Counted from the stretch's first letter, positions 1-9,212 are shown. The stretch: 64,000 bases of DNA from RBG-16-64-13 sp963718375 (GCA_963718375.1 CAVQZD010000004.1:124001-188000), one strand, 5' to 3'. Numbers and translations are program-made. The notes: generated by a model not told the origin, from the letters alone.

Positions 1-2
1 AA

Positions 3-986
3 GCTGCCAGCCATTCGGCCGCCATCACTCAGCAGCTTCTTGCTTTCGCCAGACGGCAAGTAGCTACGCCCCAAGTGATCGACCCCAACGAGACCATCTC
101 CGGCATGTTGGTCATGCTGCGCAGGCTCATCGGCGAGCAGGTCAAGTTGGCTTGGCTGCCGGGCGAAGACCTCGGCAGGATACAGATCGATCCCGCCCAA
201 CTGGACCAAGTCCTCGTGAATCTCTGTCTCAACGCGCGAGACGCCGTATCAGGGTCGGGCAACGTGAACATAGTCTCTTCGCAGGTCTCCCTAGCAGACG
301 AGGATTGCGAGCAGTACGAAGGGTGTGCACCAGGAGACTATCTGGTCCTGTCGGTGACCGATGACGGAGAGGGGATCAGTCCTGCAGCCCTAGAACACAT
401 GTTCGAGCCCTTCTTCACTACCAAGCAGACCGGCGAAGGCACAGGCCTAGGCCTCTCCACCGTCTACGGCATCGTCCGCCAGAACGACGGCTTCATCACG
501 GTGAGCAGCGAACCCGGCTCCGGCACCGAGGTGCGCATCTACCTGCCGAAGGTCGACGCTCCCCCCACCGCACTGCCGTCGCCGTCGCCGTCGGATCAGC
601 GACGCACAGCGGGTGGAGACGAGACCCTATTGTTGGTCGAGGACGAGCCTTCTGTGCTCAGGCTCGCCGCGAGAATACTGGAGGCGTTCGACTACCGGGT
701 GCTGACCGCTCACACCCCGGGCGAGGCGCTGCGGATAGCGGAGCAGCATCCGGAAGAGATCGCTCTCGCCATCACCGACATAGTGATGCCCGAGATGAAG
801 GGCTGGGAGCTCTCTGAACGCCTGCGCAAGTTTCGCCCCAACCTGCGCACCCTGTACGTATCCGGCTACACCGACGACGTGCCCGTCGACGACGGGCGAG
901 GGCCCGACGAGATCGACTTCCTACCCAAGCCGTTCACCCCGCAGCAACTCGCAGAGGCTGTGAGAACGGCACTGGATCGCGAGTAG
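3..986 (+). CDS. Hybrid sensor histidine kinase, C-terminal part (5' end outside window)
   Basis: The reading frame is open from the first bases of the window, and upstream of any start codon it already encodes a dimerisation-helix sequence (SAAITQQLLAFARRQ), so this is the 3' part of a longer gene. It holds the end of a HisKA domain, then a HATPase_c domain with an N box (DQVLVNLCLNARDAV), a G1 box (DDGEGI), an F box (FEPFFTTK) and a G2 box (GTGLGLSTVYGI). A C-terminal receiver domain follows, with the acidic pair in VEDE, the phospho-acceptor Asp in ITDIVMP and the conserved Lys in PKPF. In this family the kinase passes phosphate to its own receiver or to a partner. The input domain and target are not visible. 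A strong terminator follows, so it ends its transcription unit. Confidence 0.9.
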   Translation, partial: AASHSAAITQQLLAFARRQVATPQVIDPNETISGMLVMLRRLIGEQVKLAWLPGEDLGRIQIDPAQLDQVLVNLCLNARDAVSGSGNVNIVSSQVSLADEDCEQYEGCAPGDYLVLSVTDDGEGISPAALEHMFEPFFTTKQTGEGTGLGLSTVYGIVRQNDGFITVSSEPGSGTEVRIYLPKVDAPPTALPSPSPSDQRRTAGGDETLLLVEDEPSVLRLAARILEAFDYRVLTAHTPGEALRIAEQHPEEIALAITDIVMPEMKGWELSERLRKFRPNLRTLYVSGYTDDVPVDDGRGPDEIDFLPKPFTPQQLAEAVRTALDRE

Positions 987-998
987 TCCCGCCTACAT

Positions 999-1041
999 GC
1001 CACGGGGGCCCGGCAGGTGCCGAGCCCCCGTGGCTTCCTTC
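999..1041 (+). terminator. Intrinsic terminator after the sensor kinase
   Basis: Perfect 11-bp arms (GCCACGGGGGC at 999-1009 and its complement at 1024-1034) enclose a second inner stem (CGGCA/TGCCG). The hairpin is followed by the pyrimidine-rich tract TTCCTTCTTTCT. It lies 12 bases after the kinase stop. The other flank is not T-rich on the minus strand, so it mainly serves the plus strand. Confidence 0.85.
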
Positions 1042-1070
1042 TTTCTCCGTGCGTGCAGCTCAAACCTGTC

Positions 1071-1412
1071 TCAGCCTATAGCGACATGCCCGGTCTCGCC
1101 GGTGCGGATCCGCACGCACTCCTCCAGATCGAAGATGAAGATCTTGCCGTCGCCGATGTTGTCCGTGCGCGCGCCACCGGTTATCGCTTCGACCGTCGGC
1201 TTCAGGTACTCGTCGTTGATGGCTATCTCTATCTTGGTCTTGCGTAGCAGGCCGCCACGGTCCACATGGCTCCTGTAGACTTCCGCGACGCCCTTCTGCC
1301 GTCCGCGGCCCATGACATCAGACACCGTGATGAGGTTGATCTCTTTGTCCTCCAGCTCGGCCATGACCTCATCGAGGCGGTCGGGCTGGATGATGGCTAT
1401 GACATATTTCAC
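1071..1412 (-). CDS. glnK: P-II family nitrogen regulatory protein (GlnK-like)
   Basis: A 113-residue protein of normal P-II length. It acts as a trimer that senses ATP/ADP and 2-oxoglutarate and usually plugs the AmtB ammonium channel. The N-terminal strand, the GRGRQKG entry to the T-loop, and the B/C loops (TDNIGDGKIFIF and RIRTGE) are all present. The T-loop is unusual: the position of the uridylylated/adenylylated Tyr51 is Asp (YRSHVDRGGLLRK), while Tyr46 is kept. The start is GTG, preceded by AAAGGAG at good spacing. It lies 19 bases after amt, so amt-glnK is an operon, the common arrangement. Lack of Tyr51 suggests control by ligands rather than by covalent modification. Confidence 0.95.
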   Translation of the reverse strand: MKYVIAIIQPDRLDEVMAELEDKEINLITVSDVMGRGRQKGVAEVYRSHVDRGGLLRKTKIEIAINDEYLKPTVEAITGGARTDNIGDGKIFIFDLEECVRIRTGETGHVAIG

Positions 1413-1431
1413 TACCGGTCTCCTTTCCGAC

Positions 1432-2670
1432 TCAGCCGACTATGGTGTATGCGGACTCACTGTGCTGCGTGAGGTCGAGTCCGATGTTCTCGCCGTCCTC
1501 GTCAACGCGCAGACCCATGGTCTTGTCGATCACCTTCAGGATTATCCACGATACGACGAAAGAGAAGGCGGCGCAGGCAGCCACCGCAGCTAGCTGCTTC
1601 AGGACAAGCATCCCGTTGCCGTAGAACAGCCCATCAGCGCCGGCGGGATTGATGGCGGTGGTGGCCCAGAGGCCCGTGAGGAGCGCCCCGACCATACCGC
1701 CGATGCCGTGCACGCCGAAAGCGTCCAGGGAATCGTCGTACCCCATCTTGCCTTTGACCAGCACGACCGCTACGTAGCACACGATGCTCGCGATGGCGCC
1801 TATGGCCAGTGCTGCCATCGGTCCCACATAACCTGCGGCGGGAGTGATAGCTACCAGACCGGCCACTGCGCCCGAGATGATGCCCAGCGCCGTGGGACGC
1901 TTACGGAAGATCCATTCGATGACCGCCCACGTCACGGCCGCAGCTGCAGCACCCAAGTGGGTGGCCACAAAGGCCGACACCGCGAGCCCGTCAGAAGCGA
2001 GTGCGCTTCCTCCGTTGAAGCCGAACCAACCGAACCACAACAGCGCCGCGCCCAGAATGGCGAACGGTAGGTTGTGGGGCGGTGATGTGTCCGGATATCC
2101 TTTGCGCTTGCCGAGGACCAAAGCTGCCGCGAGGGCCGCCATACCGGCGTTGATGTGCACGACGGTGCCGCCGGCGAAGTCGAGAGCACCGAACTCCTGC
2201 AGCCAACCTCCACCCCACACCCAGTGCGCCATCGGATCATAGACGATAGTCGCCCAGACCAGCGAGAAGACCAGGAACGCGCTGAACTTCATGCGCTCTG
2301 CGAATGCGCCGATGATGAGTGCCGGCGTGATGACCGCGAACATCATCTGAAAGATCATAAAGAGCAGATGAGGGACGCCGGTCTCGCCAAATGACTCCGT
2401 ACCCACACCGTTCATCGCGGCGAAGCTGAAGTCACCTATCACGCCGCCGTGGTCGGGCCCAAAAGCCAGACTGTAGCCGAACAGCACCCACTGGATGCTG
2501 ATCACGCCGAGCAGCATGAAACACTGCATCATGATGGATAGGACGTTCTTCCGGCGGACGAGCCCGCCGTAGAAGAAAGCCAGACCTGGGGTCATCAGCA
2601 TGACGAGCGCCGTGCTGACGATCATCCAGGCAGTGTTGCCGCTGTCTATTGCTGTCGTCACGTTTTCCAC
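1432..2670 (-). CDS. amt: Ammonium transporter AmtB/Amt
   Basis: A 412-residue Amt/Rh-family channel in the cytoplasmic membrane, of usual length with about 11 hydrophobic segments. The early segment PGLAFFYGGLVRRKNVL, the first twin histidine in GGTVVHINAG and the second in FGVHGIGGMVGALLTG are all recognisable. The start is GTG with a strong ribosome site (AAGGAGGTG) just upstream. The C-terminal tail is short and ends near HSESAYTIVG. It is the first gene of the amt-glnK operon, so ammonium uptake and its P-II regulator are made together. No nitrogen-regulator operator was identified in the 170 bases upstream. Confidence 0.97.
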   Translation of the reverse strand: MENVTTAIDSGNTAWMIVSTALVMLMTPGLAFFYGGLVRRKNVLSIMMQCFMLLGVISIQWVLFGYSLAFGPDHGGVIGDFSFAAMNGVGTESFGETGVPHLLFMIFQMMFAVITPALIIGAFAERMKFSAFLVFSLVWATIVYDPMAHWVWGGGWLQEFGALDFAGGTVVHINAGMAALAAALVLGKRKGYPDTSPPHNLPFAILGAALLWFGWFGFNGGSALASDGLAVSAFVATHLGAAAAAVTWAVIEWIFRKRPTALGIISGAVAGLVAITPAAGYVGPMAALAIGAIASIVCYVAVVLVKGKMGYDDSLDAFGVHGIGGMVGALLTGLWATTAINPAGADGLFYGNGMLVLKQLAAVAACAAFSFVVSWIILKVIDKTMGLRVDEDGENIGLDLTQHSESAYTIVG

Positions 2671-2840
2671 CTACACCTCCTTGTCTTTGAATCAAGCGCG
2701 CCTTGGGACACACTCTGACACTGCTATTACATAGCGCCGGGCCGAGTAATCACATGTACGAGTGGATAAGGATGGTGCGGCTACTTTAGCCAGCTGTACA
2801 AGGGGCTGCTGCCTCGCGGCGCGGATACGCCTGCGCACGT

Positions 2841-4496
2841 TCAGGTAAGAAGCAGGCTGCGCGCCTTCAGGCCCAGACCAAGACGCTCCTTGTGCTCAGT
2901 CTGAAACACACTCAGTCCCGAGATCTCGGCGATCTTCTCCAACCGGTACCGGATAGTGTGGCGGTGAGCGAATAGATCAGAGGCGGTCTGCGTCAGGTTC
3001 TCGTTGTTCCGGAAGAACACGATGAGCGTATCTACCAGCTGAGTCTTGTTGGCTTTGTCGTACCGATCGGCAGGCCCTATCGTGTCCTCGTAGAGCGTGC
3101 GTATCTCCTCAGGGTCCCTCTCCCAGATGTCCAGCAGCAGCCGGTAGGTGCCCACGTCCTCGAAGTTCAGCAGACTACCGGCACCCTGCAGCTTCCTGCC
3201 CACGTTGAGGGCCACTAGAGCTTCCTGGTAGCCCCGGGCCATCTGATCGGCCAACGGCGTGAACCCACCGATACCCACAGAAACACTGACGTCGGCCGTG
3301 TTCTTGCCCAGGTTCTGCAAGGCTCCCGCCAACTTCTGAAGCGCGCCCGCATCTTGGGCCGTGGGACCGCAGACGAAGACCACCACCCTCCCGGACTTCA
3401 GGCTGGTGAGGGACAGTGGCTCCGCCGACGACACATGGCGAGAGACCATCGTGAAGAATCGTTCGACCCGTCGATCCAGGTCTTCTTGACCCTTGTCCCG
3501 CCGGTTGACCACCCCGTCGAACTCGTCCACACCCAGGAGCAGGACGGTGGCCCCCTGGCTTAGGTCGCAACCCAAGAAGGCGCCTCGACGCACCAGCGAG
3601 TCTCCGTCGCGCCTTTCTCCGCTGACCACGTCATCCATGAAGTCGCCCTTCAGACGGACCTCGGTCTCGAACCGCACTCTGTCCTGAGCCATCTGCAGCG
3701 CTGCAATAGTCGCCGCGTTCTCCAACACGAGCACGTCGTTGTTAGGGAGGTCTTCTGCCTCAGTGAAAGTGCACACGTAGCCCAAACGAGTGTGGCTGGC
3801 CACGATGGGCAGGGCAAACAGCGAGGGCAGGCCCTCACCCCTGAATCGGAACAGCTTCTCAGATTCGCCCATGTGCATGAACGACTCGCGCATACCGGGG
3901 CGCTCCAGATACGCCTTGAAGTCCGCTACCGATATGGGCAGGTCCTTGGACGAGCCCAGCACCTCCAGCGAGCTGTCCATGACGATCACCCGCCGCTCCA
4001 ACAGCTTCGTGACCTCGTCGACCAGCTCTTGCCAGGAACCTCCTTTGATTACGACCCCCAGGAGGCCCCTGTGTATAGACCGGGACCGCTCCAGTAGCGA
4101 AGCATGGCGATTGATGATCAGCTCCATCGCGTCCTGCATCAGACGCGTCCAGCGCAGATCTTGGGGCACGACGATGATGGGGAACTTGCGTTTGTCCGCC
4201 AGCTTGATGACGTCCTGGGGCAGCTCTTCGACGAAACGGGTCGTCTTGATGAACAGGGCGGCCGCGTCGGCCATCATGACCGTAGTGCAGAACTCCCTCT
4301 GTTTTTCTTGGTCGCCCTTGACGGCATACAAGGTAGTGAGCACCATCTCGCCGCCGGACAACCACTCCGCGATATCGGGTACTTCGCCCACGGTGACTGA
4401 GGTGACCTTGCGGTCGAGAGCGGCCTCACCACCCGCCAGCAGGGTGGCCTGCTTCAGCACGTCCAGTTCGAGTATCTGTCTTACACTGACCGGCAT
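2841..4496 (-). CDS. PucR family transcriptional regulator
   Basis: A 551-residue regulator with three parts. Residues 1 to ~125 form the N-terminal PucR domain (VRQILELDVLK, VTVGEVPDIAEWLSGGEMVLTT). The middle (~150-470) is a sensor region with a GGDEF-like CdaR fold. The C-terminus (~485-545) is the helix-turn-helix of the PucR/CdaR type (ENLTQTASDLFAHRHTIRYR). Relatives control purine, amino-acid or other nitrogen-compound catabolism. No catabolic operon adjoins it, but amt-glnK lies directly downstream on the same strand, so a link to nitrogen supply is plausible inference only. It follows the glycosyltransferase cluster by 42 bases. No clear Shine-Dalgarno precedes the ATG. Confidence 0.9.
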   Translation of the reverse strand: MPVSVRQILELDVLKQATLLAGGEAALDRKVTSVTVGEVPDIAEWLSGGEMVLTTLYAVKGDQEKQREFCTTVMMADAAALFIKTTRFVEELPQDVIKLADKRKFPIIVVPQDLRWTRLMQDAMELIINRHASLLERSRSIHRGLLGVVIKGGSWQELVDEVTKLLERRVIVMDSSLEVLGSSKDLPISVADFKAYLERPGMRESFMHMGESEKLFRFRGEGLPSLFALPIVASHTRLGYVCTFTEAEDLPNNDVLVLENAATIAALQMAQDRVRFETEVRLKGDFMDDVVSGERRDGDSLVRRGAFLGCDLSQGATVLLLGVDEFDGVVNRRDKGQEDLDRRVERFFTMVSRHVSSAEPLSLTSLKSGRVVVFVCGPTAQDAGALQKLAGALQNLGKNTADVSVSVGIGGFTPLADQMARGYQEALVALNVGRKLQGAGSLLNFEDVGTYRLLLDIWERDPEEIRTLYEDTIGPADRYDKANKTQLVDTLIVFFRNNENLTQTASDLFAHRHTIRYRLEKIAEISGLSVFQTEHKERLGLGLKARSLLLT

Positions 4497-4538
4497 AGTA
4501 GTTGAACGATACCAGGCTGGATGCCCTCAGGGTATGAG

Positions 4539-5480
4539 CTATTGCAGCTTGTGCCGCTGACCGGTCGGGTCCAGCCCCTCCGTGTAGTCCTCCAGACCGA
4601 CTCGAGCGTGCCTGTACTCAGGTCCGTCGGAGTACTTGTCACGACAGACCTCAAGACAGCCGTACTTGTCGTTCGCCGCCGGACCGCAGGCGTGGTAGAC
4701 GACGATATCTCGCAGGATGCCCACCGCGAAGCCGGCTTTGCGGCAGCGTCGGCCGTAGTCACCGTCTTCGCTGAAGAACACCCTGCCACGTCGCTGGGGG
4801 AAGTTGCCGACTTTGTTCAAGACCTCGAGAGAGGTCATGGTGCACCAGCCTCCGGTACAGGCTTCGACGGTGGCCTGATACTCCACCACGACACCGTCGT
4901 GATCTACAGGCTCGTAGTGCTCTGGACCGGGTCTGTTGCCGTTGGTGATCTCGTCCCGCACCACATTGGCCGCCAAGTAGCCTGCGCGAGGGACCGTCTG
5001 GAAGGCGTTCAGCATGTCGGGCAGCCAGTCGTCCGGGAAGCTGATGACATCGTCATCGAGTTCGACTATGTAGTAGCCCTTGGCCAGCTTCACCGATCGA
5101 GCCACGCCATTCAAGCCGACGTTCTTGGGACTGTGGAACACGCGCAAGTACGGATGGGCGGCAGACAACTCGTCTAGATAGTGCCCCGTACCGTCTCTGG
5201 AGGCGTTATCCCAGACGACGACCTCGAAGTCGTGACCCTTCGTCTTCTCCAGCAGCGAGCGCATGCACTCCTTGAGCATGGGCAAGCGGTTGTAGGTGAT
5301 GACGATCAGGCTCACCTGAGGCGCCGAATCTGGATGGTAGTGCTTGATGCGCCGGGAGAAGCCAGGGTTCACGTGGCTGTGCCACCGGGCGACCGTCCAG
5401 TCTCTCAGGGGACGCAGCGGCTCCTTGAGAGACGGCGGCACCATCATGCGCAGTTTCCCCAAGTTCTTGCGCACCTTCAC
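4539..5480 (-). CDS. Family 2 glycosyltransferase, third of three tandem paralogues
   Basis: A 313-residue GT-A fold glycosyltransferase. The nucleotide-binding strand VSLIVITYNRLPMLKECMRS is near residue 57, and the metal-binding acidic motif is VELDDDVISFPDDW. A conserved W-C-MTSLEVL-KVGNFP-RRGRVFFSEDGDYGRRC acceptor-side block follows. There are no membrane segments, so it is cytosolic or peripheral. It overlaps the preceding paralogue by 4 bases (ATGA), so the three are translationally coupled behind a methyltransferase gene. It probably adds a sugar to a surface polysaccharide or glycolipid. Substrate and linkage cannot be read from the sequence. Confidence 0.9.
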   Translation of the reverse strand: MKVRKNLGKLRMMVPPSLKEPLRPLRDWTVARWHSHVNPGFSRRIKHYHPDSAPQVSLIVITYNRLPMLKECMRSLLEKTKGHDFEVVVWDNASRDGTGHYLDELSAAHPYLRVFHSPKNVGLNGVARSVKLAKGYYIVELDDDVISFPDDWLPDMLNAFQTVPRAGYLAANVVRDEITNGNRPGPEHYEPVDHDGVVVEYQATVEACTGGWCTMTSLEVLNKVGNFPQRRGRVFFSEDGDYGRRCRKAGFAVGILRDIVVYHACGPAANDKYGCLEVCRDKYSDGPEYRHARVGLEDYTEGLDPTGQRHKLQ

Positions 5481-6415
5481 GTCCCCGTGGTGTCGTCGCG
5501 TCGCCGCACGTATTCCCGGGCGACCTGCAACTTCCTGGTCACCTCAGAGGTCTCCTCGTACTTCTTGAGGCAGCTCTCGAGGTAGCCGTACTTGTCGTTC
5601 ATCGCCGCCCCCGAGGCGTGGAAGACCACTACCTCCTGCAGGATGGCCGGCGTGTAGCCCGCTCTGAGGCAGCGGCGGACGAAGTCTTCGTCCTCGGTGA
5701 AGTTGAGACGGCCACGGCGGCGCGGGAAGTTGCCCACGCGGCTCAAGACCTCCAGGGAGGTCATGCTGCACCAGCCCCAGGCGGGCCCGTGCTCCATTAT
5801 GGTGCCATCGTAGTCCACTATCTGATACGCCTCGGGGATGTCCTTCTCCCCCGTGGTGGTCTCGTCCTGTATGACGTTCGCGACCAGGTAGCCTATCTTG
5901 GGCACCTTCTTGAAGGCGGCCAGCATCTTGGCCAGCCAATCATCGGGGAAGCGCACGACGTCATCGTCCAGTTCCACTATGTAGTAGCCGCGAGCCAAAG
6001 CCACCGACAGCGCCACGGCGTTGAGTCCCACGTTATCGGGGTTGTGTATGGGCCGTACCTGGGGGTGCCTGGCGGCGATGTCGTCCAGATACTCTTTCGT
6101 ACCGTCGTCCGAACCGTTGTTCCAGACAATGACCTCGTAGTTGTCCCCGTGGGCTGTCGCAAGCAGAGACTCGAGACCTTCGCTGAGCATGCGCAGGCGG
6201 TTCCAGGTGATCAGGCAGACGCTGACCTCGGGCATGGTCTCCGGATCGTAGTGCTTCATGCGCCGGGCGAAGCCGGGGTCCACATGGCGATGCCAGAATG
6301 CCACCGAATCGTCGCTCAGGGGGCGCAATCTTGCCCTCAGAGACACCGGCAGCACTCTGCGTGCGGCCGGAGCGGCCTTGCGCAGCGTTGACACGGACTT
6401 GGCCTTCGCGCTCAT
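5477..6415 (-). CDS. Family 2 glycosyltransferase, second of three tandem paralogues
   Basis: A 312-residue paralogue of its two neighbours, sharing the architecture throughout: PEVSVCLITWNRLRMLSEGL at the nucleotide site, VELDDDVVRFPDDW as the DXD-type motif, and the block NFPRRRGRLNFTEDEDFVRR. It starts and ends in 4-base overlaps with the flanking copies. The basic N-terminus (KAKSVSTLRKAAPAARR) could bind membrane surface but is not a membrane helix. Three diverged copies in a row suggest successive, related sugar transfers on the same glycan. This is inference from layout. Confidence 0.9.
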   Translation of the reverse strand: MSAKAKSVSTLRKAAPAARRVLPVSLRARLRPLSDDSVAFWHRHVDPGFARRMKHYDPETMPEVSVCLITWNRLRMLSEGLESLLATAHGDNYEVIVWNNGSDDGTKEYLDDIAARHPQVRPIHNPDNVGLNAVALSVALARGYYIVELDDDVVRFPDDWLAKMLAAFKKVPKIGYLVANVIQDETTTGEKDIPEAYQIVDYDGTIMEHGPAWGWCSMTSLEVLSRVGNFPRRRGRLNFTEDEDFVRRCLRAGYTPAILQEVVVFHASGAAMNDKYGYLESCLKKYEETSEVTRKLQVAREYVRRRDDTTGT

Positions 6416-7353
6416 TGCTTCGCCGACCCGCGTTTCGCCACATACTCGCGCGCCGCCAGCTGGTGATGGGGAGCGTAGGCGGTCTCTTCGTACTTCTTGA
6501 TGCAGGCCTCCAGGTAGCCGAATTCCTCATTCTTGGCGGGCCCTGACGCGTGGTAGACCACCACCTCCTGCAAGATGGCCGGGGTATATCCGGCCCTCAA
6601 GCAGCGACGGACGTACTCGAGATCCTCGCCGAACCACTTGCGCCCGCGGCGTCGCGGGAAGTTGCCGACCTTGCTGAGAACGTCCAGTGAGGTCATGGTG
6701 CACCAGCCCCAGGTCGGCCCATGTTCCAGGATGATGCCGTCGTGATCGACGACGGTGTAGGCCTCGGGGGGGTCCTTCTCCCCCGTGGTGAGCTCGTCTT
6801 GCACCACGTTACAGGCCATGTACCCGATCTCCGGCACCTTCTTGAAGGCGTTCAGCAGCTTGGGCAGCCAATCGTCCGGATAGCGCATGATGTCGTCGTC
6901 CATCTTGATGAGATAGTACCCCCGAGCGGCCTTGACCGAGAGGGCCACGCCATTCAGGCCGACATTCTCGGGATGGTGGATCACCCGCACCTGGGGGTGC
7001 TTCGCCGCGATCGCGTCCAAGTACTCGGCAGTGCCATCGGTGGAGCCGTTGTCCCAAGCGATGACCTCGTACTTGACGCCCTTGGTCTTCTCCAAGAGCG
7101 ACTCGAGACCCTCGCGCATCATGCGCAGCCGGTTCCAGGTGATCAGCATGATGCTGACCTCAGGCATGGTCTCTGGGTCGTAGCGCTTGATGCGCCTCGC
7201 GAAGCCAGGGTCCACGTTCCGGTTCCAGAACGCGGTCAGGTCGTACTGTATGGGTATCAGCCTGCGCCTCAGCCAGTACGGGAAGACCAGGCGCGCCGCC
7301 ATGGCCACGCGGCCCACCAACCAGCTACGACTCTTAGCGACGAAAGACGGCAT
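6412..7353 (-). CDS. Family 2 glycosyltransferase, first of three tandem paralogues
   Basis: A 313-residue GT2 enzyme. The nucleotide-binding region is EVSIMLITWNRLRMMREGLE, and the metal motif is IKMDDDIMRYPDDWLP. The acceptor-side block (WGWCTMTSLDVLSKVGNFPR) is nearly identical to the second copy. It starts 18 bases after the methyltransferase and overlaps the next copy by 4 bases, so methyltransferase and the three transferases form one operon. The N-terminus has a moderately hydrophobic, basic stretch that may associate with the membrane. The glycan being built is unknown. Confidence 0.9.
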   Translation of the reverse strand: MPSFVAKSRSWLVGRVAMAARLVFPYWLRRRLIPIQYDLTAFWNRNVDPGFARRIKRYDPETMPEVSIMLITWNRLRMMREGLESLLEKTKGVKYEVIAWDNGSTDGTAEYLDAIAAKHPQVRVIHHPENVGLNGVALSVKAARGYYLIKMDDDIMRYPDDWLPKLLNAFKKVPEIGYMACNVVQDELTTGEKDPPEAYTVVDHDGIILEHGPTWGWCTMTSLDVLSKVGNFPRRRGRKWFGEDLEYVRRCLRAGYTPAILQEVVVYHASGPAKNEEFGYLEACIKKYEETAYAPHHQLAAREYVAKRGSAKQ

Positions 7354-7371
7354 GCTCCCTACCCGCCGGTC

Positions 7372-8280
7372 TTACTGATTCAGGTAGTAACGTGGCACCG
7401 TGAACCTCATTATCCGGCCCGCGGTGACGCGGCGCCGGGGGCGCCCGTAGCAGCTGGGGTCCTTGAGGATCAGGCAGATGACACCCGCGTAGTCCGTCGT
7501 GAAGCGGCTGGCGAACTCGTCCGACCCCACCACCCGGGCCATCGCCCAGGCGCCGGAACGGCCGCTCAGCATGCGGTTGCCCACATTGAAGAGCGAGTAC
7601 GCGAACCTCGGATACTTCCTGTCCTTGCTGTATTCGAGCCGGCTTGAGTTCTCAAGCAGCATGCCGTAGTAGAGGACGCGCCTATCCAGGTACTTCTTTG
7701 CGATGACCTCATAGCCACGTTCCGTCAGATAGTCGAGACTGTCCACGTCGAAGGCGTTGATGTGGTTGTTTTTCTCGTAGTGCTCTTCGAGGTGCTCGGG
7801 GTCCTCGACCGGCACGGTGATGATCACGGCCTTCTTCGCTACCCTCAGTAGCTCGTCGATGGCCTGCTCGGGCGCTGTCACGTGCTCCAAGGTCTCGCTG
7901 CAGGTGACAACGTCGAACTGCGCATCGGCGAATGGCAGCTGGTGGATATCCAGAGCTGTCCCCTCGACTCCGAAGATCTCCTGGGCCCTCTTGCAGGCCT
8001 CTTCGGACAGATCGGAGGTGTGGACCTTCAGCCCGAACAGTTCCCGTGCGATGAACGACTTGTAGCCCTCTGCGCCCCCCACATCCAGCATCGACTCGAC
8101 CCTGAGCCGAGACAGCAGCTTCATGATGCGCAGGGTGGGGATGTACCTGCCGGTGAAGTACCACTCGCAAGGCCATTTCTTGTACCCGTAGATGGGCTGG
8201 TGTGCGCGGTAGACACCGTCGACGGAATCACTGAAGCGCTTCTCCACCATGGCCTTCTCTTCGACCGTGTAGGAATCCAT
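7372..8280 (-). CDS. Class I SAM-dependent methyltransferase
   Basis: A 302-residue methyltransferase with the Rossmann motif I MLDVGGAEGYKSFIA near residue 60. It has the acidic residue after strand 2 (VHTSDLSEEA), motif II/post-II (FDVVTCSETLEHV) and the TVPVEDPEHLEEHYEKNNHINAF loop seen in methyltransferases of glycan and quinone pathways. A strong AGAGGAG site precedes the ATG. It leads the three-glycosyltransferase operon, so a likely role is methylating a sugar or lipid carrier in that pathway. The actual substrate cannot be told. Confidence 0.88.
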   Translation of the reverse strand: MDSYTVEEKAMVEKRFSDSVDGVYRAHQPIYGYKKWPCEWYFTGRYIPTLRIMKLLSRLRVESMLDVGGAEGYKSFIARELFGLKVHTSDLSEEACKRAQEIFGVEGTALDIHQLPFADAQFDVVTCSETLEHVTAPEQAIDELLRVAKKAVIITVPVEDPEHLEEHYEKNNHINAFDVDSLDYLTERGYEVIAKKYLDRRVLYYGMLLENSSRLEYSKDRKYPRFAYSLFNVGNRMLSGRSGAWAMARVVGSDEFASRFTTDYAGVICLILKDPSCYGRPRRRVTAGRIMRFTVPRYYLNQ

Positions 8281-8354
8281 GCAACTCCTCTTGTTACAGG
8301 CTGAGAACGGGGTCCGCTCCCATCCGGGACACCGCTCGCGATTATAGCGGAGTT

Positions 8355-9212
8355 CTAGCGCACAAACCCCGCGATGAGCTCCGAGATCTCGGGTGTTCTG
8401 AGATAGCCGTAGATCTTATGCGGGTTCGGTTTGCCTCCGGGATCCAGGTAGCCGTTAGACACCAAACGGTCCGAGACGGTGACCCCTCTGCTGTTCGGTC
8501 CGTAGGCGTGAGTGAGCGACGCTTCCCAGCTCGAAACGGGATCCTTGGGGTCCGAGAAGTTGCTCCACTGTGCCGCGCACTCCGGCACCTGCAAGGGACC
8601 TTCGACGACCGTCTTGAGATCAGCCAGACCCAGCGGAGACCCCACCGTGACGAAATGCGATACCTCCAGACCTTTGAGCGTCGAGCCGGCGTCCCTGAGC
8701 ACATCGTAGGCCACGATAGACCCCATGGAATGTGCGATGAGCATCACCCTCCGGCGCCATCTGCGCGCCGACCGCAGCCGCTTCGCGAGGCGAGACTGCA
8801 CCGCACTCCGCACTTCCGGATCCGTTCGGTACATATGGAGGTCCGGCATCTTGGCCCTCACCTGATCGTGAACGAAGTTCTCACCCATCGGCACCCTCAC
8901 GGCCACCCCCAGGAATCTGAGCAGCCCTTCTCTCGCCCGCCCCGCAGCGAACCGTCGCATGGTGAAAGACGCTCTCGGCAAGGGACCTTCACCCCCGGCC
9001 GGGATGTACGGTTCGGTCAAGGCATCTGGCTCCAGCGGCGTCGGGTGGAGGAGGTCCGCCCAATAGACCAGCTCAAACCTGACCTTGAGTCTTCTATCCC
9101 CGAGATGGCGCGCGAGACCTTCGGCGATAGATGCCCTCCACCAGTCTTCGAGCACCTTTGGCTCGGGCTTGTTCCCGAGGCCGTGGATGCCGATGACGAC
9201 ACGCCTGCTCAC
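8355..9212 (-). CDS. Alpha/beta hydrolase, lipase-like
   Basis: About 285 residues from the chosen GTG. The frame stays open further upstream, but protein-like sequence begins at RRVVIGIHGLGNKP, which is the oxyanion-loop strand of lipase-type alpha/beta hydrolases. The nucleophile elbow is LIAHSMGSIVAYDVL (GHSxG variant A-H-S-M-G). A later Asp/His pair is plausible (the histidine near THAYGPNSRG), but I cannot assign it. There is no signal peptide with this start, so it is probably cytosolic. It is divergent from the GT4-acyltransferase pair, suggesting lipid or glycolipid turnover. This is inference. Confidence 0.75.
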   Translation of the reverse strand: MSRRVVIGIHGLGNKPEPKVLEDWWRASIAEGLARHLGDRRLKVRFELVYWADLLHPTPLEPDALTEPYIPAGGEGPLPRASFTMRRFAAGRAREGLLRFLGVAVRVPMGENFVHDQVRAKMPDLHMYRTDPEVRSAVQSRLAKRLRSARRWRRRVMLIAHSMGSIVAYDVLRDAGSTLKGLEVSHFVTVGSPLGLADLKTVVEGPLQVPECAAQWSNFSDPKDPVSSWEASLTHAYGPNSRGVTVSDRLVSNGYLDPGGKPNPHKIYGYLRTPEISELIAGFVR

